64,000 nucleotides of DNA. Source: Asticcacaulis sp. SL142. GTDB taxonomy: Bacteria; Pseudomonadota; Alphaproteobacteria; Caulobacterales; Caulobacteraceae. Below the pieces are notes generated by a model that ran no database searches, had not been told where the DNA came from, and worked only from the letters and a program-made list of their open reading frames with translations. The position numbers were made by a program, and so were the translations under genes. Below, piece after piece: positions 57,398-64,000 of this stretch. Location of the stretch: NCBI RefSeq assembly GCF_026625745.1, contig NZ_CP113061.1, positions 868,001 to 932,000 of the forward strand, given 5' to 3'. The stretch's first letter is position 1. Every line of letters begins with the position of its first letter.

Positions 57398-57835
57398 GTG
57401 GCCGATAATTTAAGTCTTGAACCGTTAATGATTGAAGACGGCGAATTCAAGGGCTGGTTCCTGTCGCCTAAACAAGACCCCTATGTCAAGCTAATCGGGC
57501 CGTTTTATTATCAGTTCGATGACGCGGGCCACATGCGCGTTGCCATGAGGGTCGATGAGCGTCATATGAATGGCGGCGGCATTATGCACGGCGGGTCTAT
57601 GCTGTCGCTGGCGGATACGGCACTGTTTGCGTTCGCGGTCGGTGACCTCGAAGGCTCGCGCGGGGTGACCATGCAACTGGATTCGCAGTTTCTAAATCCC
57701 GGCAATGTCGGCGATATCGTGATCGCGACCGGCGAAGTGGTTCGCTCAGGCCGCACCACGATATTCGCGCGCGGGATGCTGCATGTCGGCGATAAACCGA
57801 TCATGGCCTTTTCAGGCGTGATCCGGAAATTCTAG
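57398..57835 (+). CDS. PaaI-family hotdog-fold thioesterase
   Basis: A 145-residue hotdog protein. Conserved pieces are HMNGGGIMHGGSMLSLADTA and FLNPGNVGDIVIATGEVV, and a C-terminal MLHVGDKPIMAFSGV typical of PaaI/YdiI-type acyl-CoA thioesterases. The GTG start is preferred since AGGAG sits seven bases upstream; an ATG six codons earlier is open. Substrate is unknown. Confidence 0.87.
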   Translation: MADNLSLEPLMIEDGEFKGWFLSPKQDPYVKLIGPFYYQFDDAGHMRVAMRVDERHMNGGGIMHGGSMLSLADTALFAFAVGDLEGSRGVTMQLDSQFLNPGNVGDIVIATGEVVRSGRTTIFARGMLHVGDKPIMAFSGVIRKF

Positions 57836-57850
57836 GCGCGACTTAAAAAA

Positions 57851-59131
57851 CTACCTAACGAACAGGTTTGACGGCAGAGCGCCCACCACAGCCGCCGTCA
57901 GACAGGTGGCGACAAAACCCGCGAACAGGGCTTTCCAGACAAGGCTTAACACCTCTTCGCGCCGTTCGGGCATCAGCACGCTCAGGCCCGTGACCGTGAT
58001 ACCGACTGAGCCGATATTGGCAAAGCCACAGATGGCATAGGTCAGCAGCATGCGCGTACGCTCGCTCATCTCGGTCGCCGGAATGGCGCCCAGCTTAAGG
58101 AACGCCACGAACTCGGTCAGGGTCAGCTTTACCCCTAAGATCCAGCCGGCCTTTTGCGCTTCTTCCCATGGCACGCCCATCAGCCAGGCCAGAGGCGAGA
58201 ACGCAACCCCTAGAATACGCTCTAATGTCACCGCTTCTCCGCCCACAAGCGGCAGGCCCGACAGCATGACATTGACCAGCGAGACAAACGCCACAAACAC
58301 GATCAGGATGGCGGAGATGTTCATGACCACCATCAGGCCATCGCTGGTGCCCTTGACGATGGCATCAATGGCGGAATCGTATTTCAACGCGCTATCGTAC
58401 TCAGCGTAGTAGCCGCCCTCGCCCTCTTTTTCAGGCACTATCACACGCGACAGAAGCACGCCCGCCGGTGCTGACAGGATCGACGCCACCAGCACATGCC
58501 CGGCCGCATTGGGCAGCACGTCGCGCAGGATCAAGGCATAGGCGACCATGGTTGACCCGGCAACGGTCGCAAGGCCCACCACCATCATCATGAACACTTC
58601 GGAGCGCGATAACTTGGAAAGGTATGCCTTGATGACGATCGGGCTTTCGATCATGCCTAAGAATATGTTGGTCGCCACGGCCAGCGCCGACGCCCCACCC
58701 AGCCCCATGGCCTTTTGGAACAAAAACCCGAACGCCTGCGTGATCCATTTCAGAATATGCCAGTGCCACAGCAGCGCCGACAGGGCCGAAATCACCAGAA
58801 TGAGCGGTAAAACTTCAAAGGCAAACACGAACAGGCCGTTCTGATTGACGACCTGATAGGGCTGATTGCCGCCGCCCAGATAGCCAAACACGAACTGGGT
58901 GCCCTGACGGGTGGCGAGAGCCAGACCATCCACGGCTGAATTGACGGCATCCAGAACGACCTGCGCCTGCGGCACCCCGAAAAACAGCAGGATCAGGCCC
59001 ACCTGAACGCCGATCGCGCCGATGGTCAGCACAAAGGGGAACTTGCGTTTATTCTCGGACAGTACCCAGCAGACAAACAACATGACCGCAATACCGATCA
59101 GGCTCTGGATATTGTGAAAACCGTAGGTCAT
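57851..59131 (-). CDS. NupC/concentrative nucleoside transporter family protein
   Basis: A 426-residue CNT-family permease with about 10 hydrophobic helices. Family pieces include FVFGYLGGGNQPY (usual FVFG motif), IFLGMIESPIVIKAYL, and ICGFANIGSVGI near the carboxyl end. It would import nucleosides with H+ or Na+. It is encoded downstream of OsmC on the same strand. A terminator-like hairpin stands about ten bases before its ATG and no strong ribosome binding site is apparent. Confidence 0.93.
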   Translation of the reverse strand: MTYGFHNIQSLIGIAVMLFVCWVLSENKRKFPFVLTIGAIGVQVGLILLFFGVPQAQVVLDAVNSAVDGLALATRQGTQFVFGYLGGGNQPYQVVNQNGLFVFAFEVLPLILVISALSALLWHWHILKWITQAFGFLFQKAMGLGGASALAVATNIFLGMIESPIVIKAYLSKLSRSEVFMMMVVGLATVAGSTMVAYALILRDVLPNAAGHVLVASILSAPAGVLLSRVIVPEKEGEGGYYAEYDSALKYDSAIDAIVKGTSDGLMVVMNISAILIVFVAFVSLVNVMLSGLPLVGGEAVTLERILGVAFSPLAWLMGVPWEEAQKAGWILGVKLTLTEFVAFLKLGAIPATEMSERTRMLLTYAICGFANIGSVGITVTGLSVLMPERREEVLSLVWKALFAGFVATCLTAAVVGALPSNLFVR

Positions 59132-59140
59132 GAACGGAAA

Positions 59141-59168
59141 AGGCCTTTGAAAAAACTATCAAAGGCCT
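59141..59168 (-). terminator. Hairpin with T run directly before nupC
   Basis: On the minus strand a perfect 10-bp stem AGGCCTTTGA / TCAAAGGCCT with an eight-base loop is followed by TTTT. It ends about nine bases before the nupC start and 117 bases after the osmC stop. It may end osmC transcripts or attenuate nupC. Confidence 0.65.
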
Positions 59169-59284
59169 CTATCCGATAACATGTGAAACCAAGGCAAGCG
59201 CTTTTTTGAAACGTACCCGTAAATGGCCGTAAATTGCGCCTGTACTGGTAAAAAGGCGACAAATCTATCGCCTGACACACGATT

Positions 59285-59719
59285 TTAGGCGAGCGTGGCC
59301 TCTAAGGTAATCGGCACTGCCGACAAGGCTTTTGAGACCGGGCAGTTGGCCTTGGCACCGGCGGCGACTTCCTGAAACTGCTCATCGGAAATGCCGGGGA
59401 TGGTGGCTTTCAGTTTCAGCTTGATGCCCGCAATGGCAAACCCGCCATCAGCTTGTTGGAGGTCAACCTCGGCATCCGTCGCCATATGGTCAGCCGTAAA
59501 GCCCGCCTTACCCAAGGCAAACGCCAGCGCCATGGTAAAGCAGCCGGAATGGGCCGCGGCGATCAGTTCTTCGGGGTTAGTGCCTGCCTTGCCGTCGGCG
59601 TTTTCAAAGCGCAGTTTAAAGGAATAGCGCTGATCAGTGAACACCCCGCTCTGGGTCGTCAGACCGCCCTGACCTGTAGCGCCGTCGCCGCTCCATTTTG
59701 CCGTAGCCGTGCGTAACAT
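59285..59719 (-). CDS. OsmC family peroxiredoxin
   Basis: A 144-residue OsmC/Ohr-type peroxidase. The two redox cysteines are Cys60 in HSGCFTMALA and Cys126 in ANCPVSKAL, and Glu in PEELIAAAHSGC is conserved. OsmC-type proteins reduce organic hydroperoxides; the pattern (TNPEELI) is closer to OsmC than to Ohr. It has its own promoter space upstream and lies ahead of nupC on the minus strand. Confidence 0.93.
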   Translation of the reverse strand: MLRTATAKWSGDGATGQGGLTTQSGVFTDQRYSFKLRFENADGKAGTNPEELIAAAHSGCFTMALAFALGKAGFTADHMATDAEVDLQQADGGFAIAGIKLKLKATIPGISDEQFQEVAAGAKANCPVSKALSAVPITLEATLA

Positions 59720-59917
59720 GGGATGACCTTTCCTGTTTCAGTGAATGTGAGACTAAAACGCTAAACCATAGTCTGCCCGCGTGACAGTAAATTTATCATC
59801 AGACGGCGCGTCAAAGTCGAAAGGTAATTCTATTCCGCAATGGATGCCTTTTTGAATAGTTTCCGTTGACACCATGTGCTAAGTACCCAGCGAAAAGTTT
59901 CAACGGATACCTGTTCA

Positions 59918-61108
59918 ATGACCGATGCCGCCACCGCCCAGCGCGACCCGTTTGCCGCCCTCAAGGATCAGCCCGCCGATGGCCTGCTGGCCCTTATCGG
60001 TATGTATCGCAACGATCCGCGCACCTCTAAGATCGATTTGGGAGTCGGTGTTTATCGCAACGCTGACGGGCAAACGCCTGTCATGGCGGCCGTTAAAGCC
60101 GCCGAACAACGCCTACTGACGGAACAAACTTCAAAGTCCTATCTGGGGCCAGAAGGCGATCCGGTCTATGTTGAGTTGTTAAAGCCTCTGGCTTTTGGTG
60201 AGCCCGTGGCCGCGTCTAAGCGCCTGATCGGGGTACAGACCCCCGGCGGCACCGGCGCGCTCAAACTGATCGCCGAGCTTCTGAAACTGACGGAGTCGCG
60301 CGTCTTTGTCGGCACCCCGACCTGGCCTAACCACGGTCCGATTTTTAAGTCTGCGGGCGTTGATGTCATTGAGCATCCGTTCTTTGACAAGGCCACCCAG
60401 ACCGTCCTGTTCGATGAGATGATGGCGGCCTTGACGGCGGCGCGTTCCGGTGATGCGATTTTGCTGCACGGCTGCTGCCACAATCCGGCGGGGGCAGAGT
60501 TCACATCGGCCCAATGGCAGATTTTAAGCGATTTCATCGTTGCGCGCGGCCTGCTGCCGATCATTGATCTGGCCTATCAGGGGCTGGGCAATGGCCTTGA
60601 AGATGATGCCAAGGCCATGCGCGCCCTGCTGGCCGCTGTACCTAATGCCCTGATCGCCTATTCGTGCGATAAGAATTTCGGCCTTTACCGCGAACGGGTC
60701 GGCGCGATCTATGCGCTGGCGGCGTCTGAGGCTTTGGCCCAGCGCGTGCTCGGCAATATTCTGGTCATTGCCCGCACCCATTGGTCTATGCCGCCCGATC
60801 ATGGTGGGGCGATTGTGCGCACTATCTTACTGGACGGCGAACTGACGCAAGTGTGGAAGGCCGAACTGGCCGAAACTCAAGGCCGTCTGGTGGAACTGCG
60901 TATGCTGCTGGCAGCCGCTCATCCGCGACTGGCGCCGATGGCCGCTCAAACTGGCATGTTCTCACTTCTGCCGCTGTCGCCGGATCAGGTCACATCTTTG
61001 CGCGAAGACAACGGCATCTATATGGCTGGTTCCGGTCGTATCAATATTGCAGGCCTAACGGTCGAAAACATCTCGGTACTGGCGACTGCCCTTCAGCCCT
61101 ATCTCTGA
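59918..61108 (+). CDS. Aromatic amino acid/aspartate aminotransferase (class I)
   Basis: A 396-residue PLP-dependent aminotransferase of the TyrB/AspC group. The PLP lysine is Lys252 in YSCDKNFGLYRERVG; other ligands are Asn179 in CCHNPAG and Asp207 in IIDLAYQG. The N-terminal segment LGVGVYRNADGQTPVM and SYLGPEGDPVY are typical. It could make phenylalanine and tyrosine or aspartate; the alpha enzyme cannot be told apart from sequence. The ATG chosen gives MTDAATAQRDPF; an open extension of 14 codons was not used. Confidence 0.92.
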   Translation: MTDAATAQRDPFAALKDQPADGLLALIGMYRNDPRTSKIDLGVGVYRNADGQTPVMAAVKAAEQRLLTEQTSKSYLGPEGDPVYVELLKPLAFGEPVAASKRLIGVQTPGGTGALKLIAELLKLTESRVFVGTPTWPNHGPIFKSAGVDVIEHPFFDKATQTVLFDEMMAALTAARSGDAILLHGCCHNPAGAEFTSAQWQILSDFIVARGLLPIIDLAYQGLGNGLEDDAKAMRALLAAVPNALIAYSCDKNFGLYRERVGAIYALAASEALAQRVLGNILVIARTHWSMPPDHGGAIVRTILLDGELTQVWKAELAETQGRLVELRMLLAAAHPRLAPMAAQTGMFSLLPLSPDQVTSLREDNGIYMAGSGRINIAGLTVENISVLATALQPYL

Positions 61109-61410
61109 TCGTTTCCCGTTCTCCCCCCTTCTTCATTGACCTTGCGGGATGGGTGTGAGATAGGGTGCGCCCAAAGATTCAGCATAATTCCGGTTCTGGA
61201 ATTGACTGGTGCTGAGGTCGTTACGGGTGTAATTTATGGCGACGGATCAAACGTCTAAGACATGTGAGAATATTGCCGGTGCCTGCGCACAGGCGGCGCT
61301 CATTAAGCGACTTATGGGCCGCTGTCGGGACTGACGGCGACCCGACGGCTTGAGCATATCGCCGTAGTCACATGTTTTGATCTATCCGTATTTTGTGGTG
61401 TACCACCCCT
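61109..61410. other. Leader region upstream of leuA (302 bases without an assigned gene)
   Basis: This gap holds a possible 32-codon reading frame (ATG at 61236, stop TGA at 61332) with only two leucine codons and no ribosome binding site. It also has the small hairpins GCCTG/CAGGC and GTCGGG/CCCGAC and no T-tailed terminator. A leader-peptide attenuator is therefore not supported; I see no strong promoter motif. Confidence 0.4.
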
Positions 61411-63084
61411 ATGATGTTAAAAAATCCTGCCGATAAATACCGCCCGTTTGACCTGGGCGTCGATATGTCCGACCGGACATGGCCGTCAAAATCCATCACG
61501 ACCGCTCCGCGCTGGCTGTCAACCGATCTGCGCGACGGCAATCAGGCGCTGGCCGATCCGATGGACGTCGAAAAAAAGATGCGCTTCTGGAACAAGCTGA
61601 TGGAAGTCGGCCTGAAAGAAGTCGAGGTCGGCTTTCCGTCGGCGTCGCAGATCGAGTTCGATTTTGTGCGTAAACTGATCGAAGGCGGCCATATCCCTGA
61701 TGATGTCGCCGTTCAGGTGCTGGTGCAATCGCGCGAAGACCTGATTGCGCGCACCTTTGAGTCGCTGAAAGGCGCCAGGCAGGCGATCGTTCACCTCTAT
61801 AACGCCACCTCGCCCTTGTTCCGCAGGGTCGTGTTCGGTCTGGAAAAGGCCGATGTGATCGCTTTGGCCATCAAGGGTGCCACCGCCATTATGGCCGAGG
61901 CCGCCAAGCAACCCGACACCAAGTGGATGTTCGAATATTCGCCGGAGACGTTTTCGGCAACGGAACTCGATTTCGCGGTTGAGGTCTGTGAGCGCGTCAT
62001 GGACGTGTTTGGGGCGACACCGGAAAATCCGGTTATCCTGAACTTGCCGGCGACGGTTGAGGTCTCCATGCCCAACCTCTATGCCGATCAGATCGAGTAT
62101 TTCTGCCGTAAGCTGTCGCGCCGGGATGCCGCGATCATTTCGATCCATCCGCACAATGACCGCGGCACCGGCATTGCGGCGGCTGAACTGTCGCTGCTGG
62201 CGGGGGCTGACCGGATCGAAGGCTGTCTGTTCGGTAATGGCGAGCGTACCGGCAATGTCGATCTGGTGACCTTGGCGCTCAATCTTTATACGCAGGGCAT
62301 CACCCCAAACCTTGATTTCTCTGACATGCGCTCAGTCGTACGCACGGTCGAATACTGCAACGCCCTGCCCGTCCATCCGCGCCACCCCTACGCCGGTGAA
62401 CTGGTGTTCACTGCCTTTTCGGGCTCTCATCAGGACGCCATCCGCAAAGGCTTTGCCGCCCATGAAGAGCGCAATGACGGCATTTGGGAAATGCCCTATC
62501 TGCCGATTGATCCGGCCGATCTAGGCGAAAGCTATGAAGCCGTCATCCGTGTCAACTCCCAGTCAGGCAAGGGCGGCATCGCCTGGATACTGGAGCAGGA
62601 TAAGGGCTTGAAACTGCCGCGCCGGTTTCAGGTCGATTTTTCGCGCAAGGTTCAGGAAATCGCCGACGCAACGGGTAAGGAAATGCACGCCGAAGACATC
62701 TGGCATGCATTTGAAGGTGCCTATCACCTGAACGGTGAGCAAAAATATGAACTGCTAGAATACGCTGATTCCGGTATTTTGCGCACCGGTGGCGAGCGTT
62801 TGTTTGCCGGTCGCATCCGCCATGACGGGGTCGAAGTGCCCGTCAATGGTCGCGGCAATGGTTTGATTTCGTCGGCGGTCAATGCGCTTAACGACAGCTA
62901 TGGCTTAGGGTTGGAAGTCGTCGATTTCCACGAACACGCGCTTTACAAAGGCACGGACGCTAAGGCCGTCGCCTATGTCGAATGCAAAACCCCCGATGAC
63001 CGGAAGGTGTTCGGCGTGGGCATTGATTCCGATACGGCTACCGCGTCGGTCAAGGCGATACTATCAGCTGCAAACGCATTGTAA
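61411..63084 (+). CDS. leuA: 2-isopropylmalate synthase
   Basis: LeuA condenses acetyl-CoA with 2-oxoisovalerate, the first step of leucine synthesis. The 557-residue sequence is the long (LeuA2-type) class. The DRE-TIM catalytic barrel shows [33 protein letters not shown], and [15 protein letters not shown] with metal-binding His residues. A C-terminal regulatory domain begins near residue 440 ([18 protein letters not shown] late in the protein), which would bind leucine for feedback control. Two adjacent ATG codons are possible starts; the first was used. Confidence 0.94.
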   Translation: MMLKNPADKYRPFDLGVDMSDRTWPSKSITTAPRWLSTDLRDGNQALADPMDVEKKMRFWNKLMEVGLKEVEVGFPSASQIEFDFVRKLIEGGHIPDDVAVQVLVQSREDLIARTFESLKGARQAIVHLYNATSPLFRRVVFGLEKADVIALAIKGATAIMAEAAKQPDTKWMFEYSPETFSATELDFAVEVCERVMDVFGATPENPVILNLPATVEVSMPNLYADQIEYFCRKLSRRDAAIISIHPHNDRGTGIAAAELSLLAGADRIEGCLFGNGERTGNVDLVTLALNLYTQGITPNLDFSDMRSVVRTVEYCNALPVHPRHPYAGELVFTAFSGSHQDAIRKGFAAHEERNDGIWEMPYLPIDPADLGESYEAVIRVNSQSGKGGIAWILEQDKGLKLPRRFQVDFSRKVQEIADATGKEMHAEDIWHAFEGAYHLNGEQKYELLEYADSGILRTGGERLFAGRIRHDGVEVPVNGRGNGLISSAVNALNDSYGLGLEVVDFHEHALYKGTDAKAVAYVECKTPDDRKVFGVGIDSDTATASVKAILSAANAL

Positions 63085-63090
63085 TCCTTA

Positions 63091-63214
63091 GAACTCCCCC
63101 TGCAACAGGGGGAGCTTTCATTTGACAAGTCAAATGAAAGAGAGGGTGAAACGGCCCACGGAATCCCCCCTCCGTCTTTTGCTAACGCACCCCCCCCGTA
63201 AACGGGGGAGGAGA
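63091..63214. repeat. CTCCCCCTG-type intergenic palindromic repeat, copy 2
   Basis: The hairpin CTCCCCCTG / CAGGGGGAG (loop CAA) is followed by a perfect 12-bp stem (CTTTCATTTGAC / GTCAAATGAAAG), then an ACGGA/TCCGT pair and a CCCCGT/ACGGGG stem. The element fills the convergent gap between leuA and ung and resembles the one at 57.05 kb in its first hairpin. Confidence 0.75.
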
Positions 63215-63217
63215 AGA

Positions 63218-63901
63218 TTAAGGCAATTGCCAGTCGATAGGTTTTTGGCTTTTTGACTTAAGAAATTCATTCGTTTTTGAAAACGGCTTAGATCCCAGAA
63301 ATCCGTTATGGGCCGATAGCGGCGAAGGGTGGGCCGATTTGATCACCAGATGCTTATCGGCGTTCACAAACGCCGCTTTTTTCTGCGCATATGCCCCCCA
63401 CAGAATGAACACCACCGGATGCGGCAGATCATTAACCGCGCGAATGACGGCATCTGTAAAGCGCTCCCAGCCCTTACCCTGATGGGAGGCCGCCTGCGCC
63501 ATCTCGACCGTCAGCACCGCATTCAGCAGCAGCACGCCCTGCTTGGCCCAGTGCTCCAGAAAGCCATGACGGGCGGGCGGGATGCCGAGATCGGCCTGTA
63601 ATTCCTTATAGATATTGGCCAGTGACGGCGGCGTTTTCACACCCGGACGCACCGAAAACGACAGACCATGCGCCTGACCTTCGCCGTGATAGGGGTCTTG
63701 TCCCAAAATCACCACTTTGACGCTGTCGAGCGGCGTCAGGTTAAGGGCTGCGAAATATTCCGAACCCTTGGGGAATATGCGTTTACCCGCCGACTTCTCC
63801 GCCGTCAGAAAGGTTTTCAGCGCCTGCATATAGGATGCTGAAAACTCCCCTTCGAGGGCAGATTTCCATTGCTCATCAAGGGCGATATCGGCCACGGCCA
63901 C
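63218..63901 (-). CDS. ung: Uracil-DNA glycosylase
   Basis: The 227-residue family 1 enzyme removes uracil from DNA. The catalytic motif GQDPYHG holds Asp69, [10 protein letters not shown] follows, and the C-terminal [17 protein letters not shown] carries the catalytic His and leucine loop. Length and ends are typical. It converges with leuA. Confidence 0.95.
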   Translation of the reverse strand: MAVADIALDEQWKSALEGEFSASYMQALKTFLTAEKSAGKRIFPKGSEYFAALNLTPLDSVKVVILGQDPYHGEGQAHGLSFSVRPGVKTPPSLANIYKELQADLGIPPARHGFLEHWAKQGVLLLNAVLTVEMAQAASHQGKGWERFTDAVIRAVNDLPHPVVFILWGAYAQKKAAFVNADKHLVIKSAHPSPLSAHNGFLGSKPFSKTNEFLKSKSQKPIDWQLP

Positions 63902-63959
63902 CTCCGCAAATAGAGCGTCAGCAAGCCGTGACTCTCATCATAAGGTCAAGACCAAAGCC

Positions 63960-64000
63960 TTAACCTTTCAACGTCGCCATATCGATGACAAAGCGATAGC
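63960..64000 (-). CDS. C-terminal end of a zinc-type NAD(P)-dependent alcohol dehydrogenase (partial)
   Basis: Only 12 residues and the TAA stop are inside the window, reading YRFVIDMATLKG on the minus strand. The YRFVIDM ending is typical of YahK/cinnamyl-type alcohol dehydrogenases. The bulk lies beyond the window edge, so this assignment is tentative. Confidence 0.6.
   Translation of the reverse strand, partial: YRFVIDMATLKG

Noticed and set aside
61236-61334. 32-codon frame before leuA as a leucine leader peptide
   Set aside because: It contains only two leucine codons, lacks a ribosome binding site and is followed by no T-tailed terminator, so attenuation is not supported.
1-64000. CRISPR array, prophage, transposase or integrase genes
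   Set aside because: No direct repeats with regular spacers, and no gene encoding phage structure, recombinase or transposase was found.

Overview
The window looks like ordinary chromosome from an alphaproteobacterium, most likely Caulobacterales (Caulobacter/Asticcacaulis-like). This is inferred from the class of proteins (DUF1285, plant-type GshA, class II DAHP synthase, LinKLMN-like MCE transporter, bc1 complex petABC) and from a prs - lipoprotein - rplY - pth - ychF neighbourhood; the species cannot be named from sequence alone. It is moderately GC-rich and densely coded on both strands. I see no prophage, insertion sequence, integrase, CRISPR array or rRNA operon, and no transcription-factor gene.

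Layout. 0-10 kb: the tail of a probable MidA-like gene, pgeF, prs, a proline-rich lipoprotein, rplY, pth, a glycosyltransferase, a multi-repeat aspartyl protease-like protein, ychF and an HD phosphohydrolase. 10-14 kb: apt and the complete cytochrome bc1 operon petA-petB-petC on the minus strand. 14-19 kb: trmL, hemF, a glutamine amidotransferase, cca, DUF1285, a GNAT protein and an enoyl-CoA hydratase. 19-31 kb: an exported protein of five four-cysteine modules, a dihydroorotase-family protein, ygfZ, tag, a POT peptide transporter, gshA, rsmE, an exported alpha/beta hydrolase and a Gfo/Idh/MocA oxidoreductase. 31-40 kb: an unknown conserved protein, a MATE exporter, DAHP synthase, an O-antigen ligase-like membrane protein, glutathione reductase, rpiA, glmU and gph. 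40-50 kb: tRNA-Val(CAC), a small acetyltransferase, a chemoreceptor, a Kef-type antiporter, N-formylglutamate amidohydrolase, folD, a ferredoxin reductase and a 3-oxoacid CoA-transferase pair. 50-57 kb: an MCE/Mla-type lipid transporter operon whose ATPase gene is frameshifted, divergent from a ferric-iron ABC transporter operon with a Fur-like site. 57-64 kb: DUF3253, a PaaI thioesterase, a NupC-type transporter, OsmC, an aromatic/aspartate aminotransferase, leuA, ung and the tail of an alcohol dehydrogenase.

Functional links include glutathione (gshA, gor), precursor supply (prs, apt, rpiA, folD, DAHP synthase, leuA), respiration and haem (petABC, hemF), Fe-S maturation (ygfZ) and envelope transport (MCE operon, Fbp operon).

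The most unusual non-coding features are three families of short intergenic repeats. The best is a 103-bp imperfect palindrome present twice, each time in a convergent gap and ending in the stop codon of the minus-strand gene, with differences between copies that preserve base pairing. Others are a perfect 46-bp dyad between the MCE and iron operons, a hairpin that covers the scoA ribosome binding site, and terminator-like hairpins directly before pth and nupC. No single large undescribed system is evident; the best leads are these repeats, the four-cysteine module protein and the multi-DTG protein.
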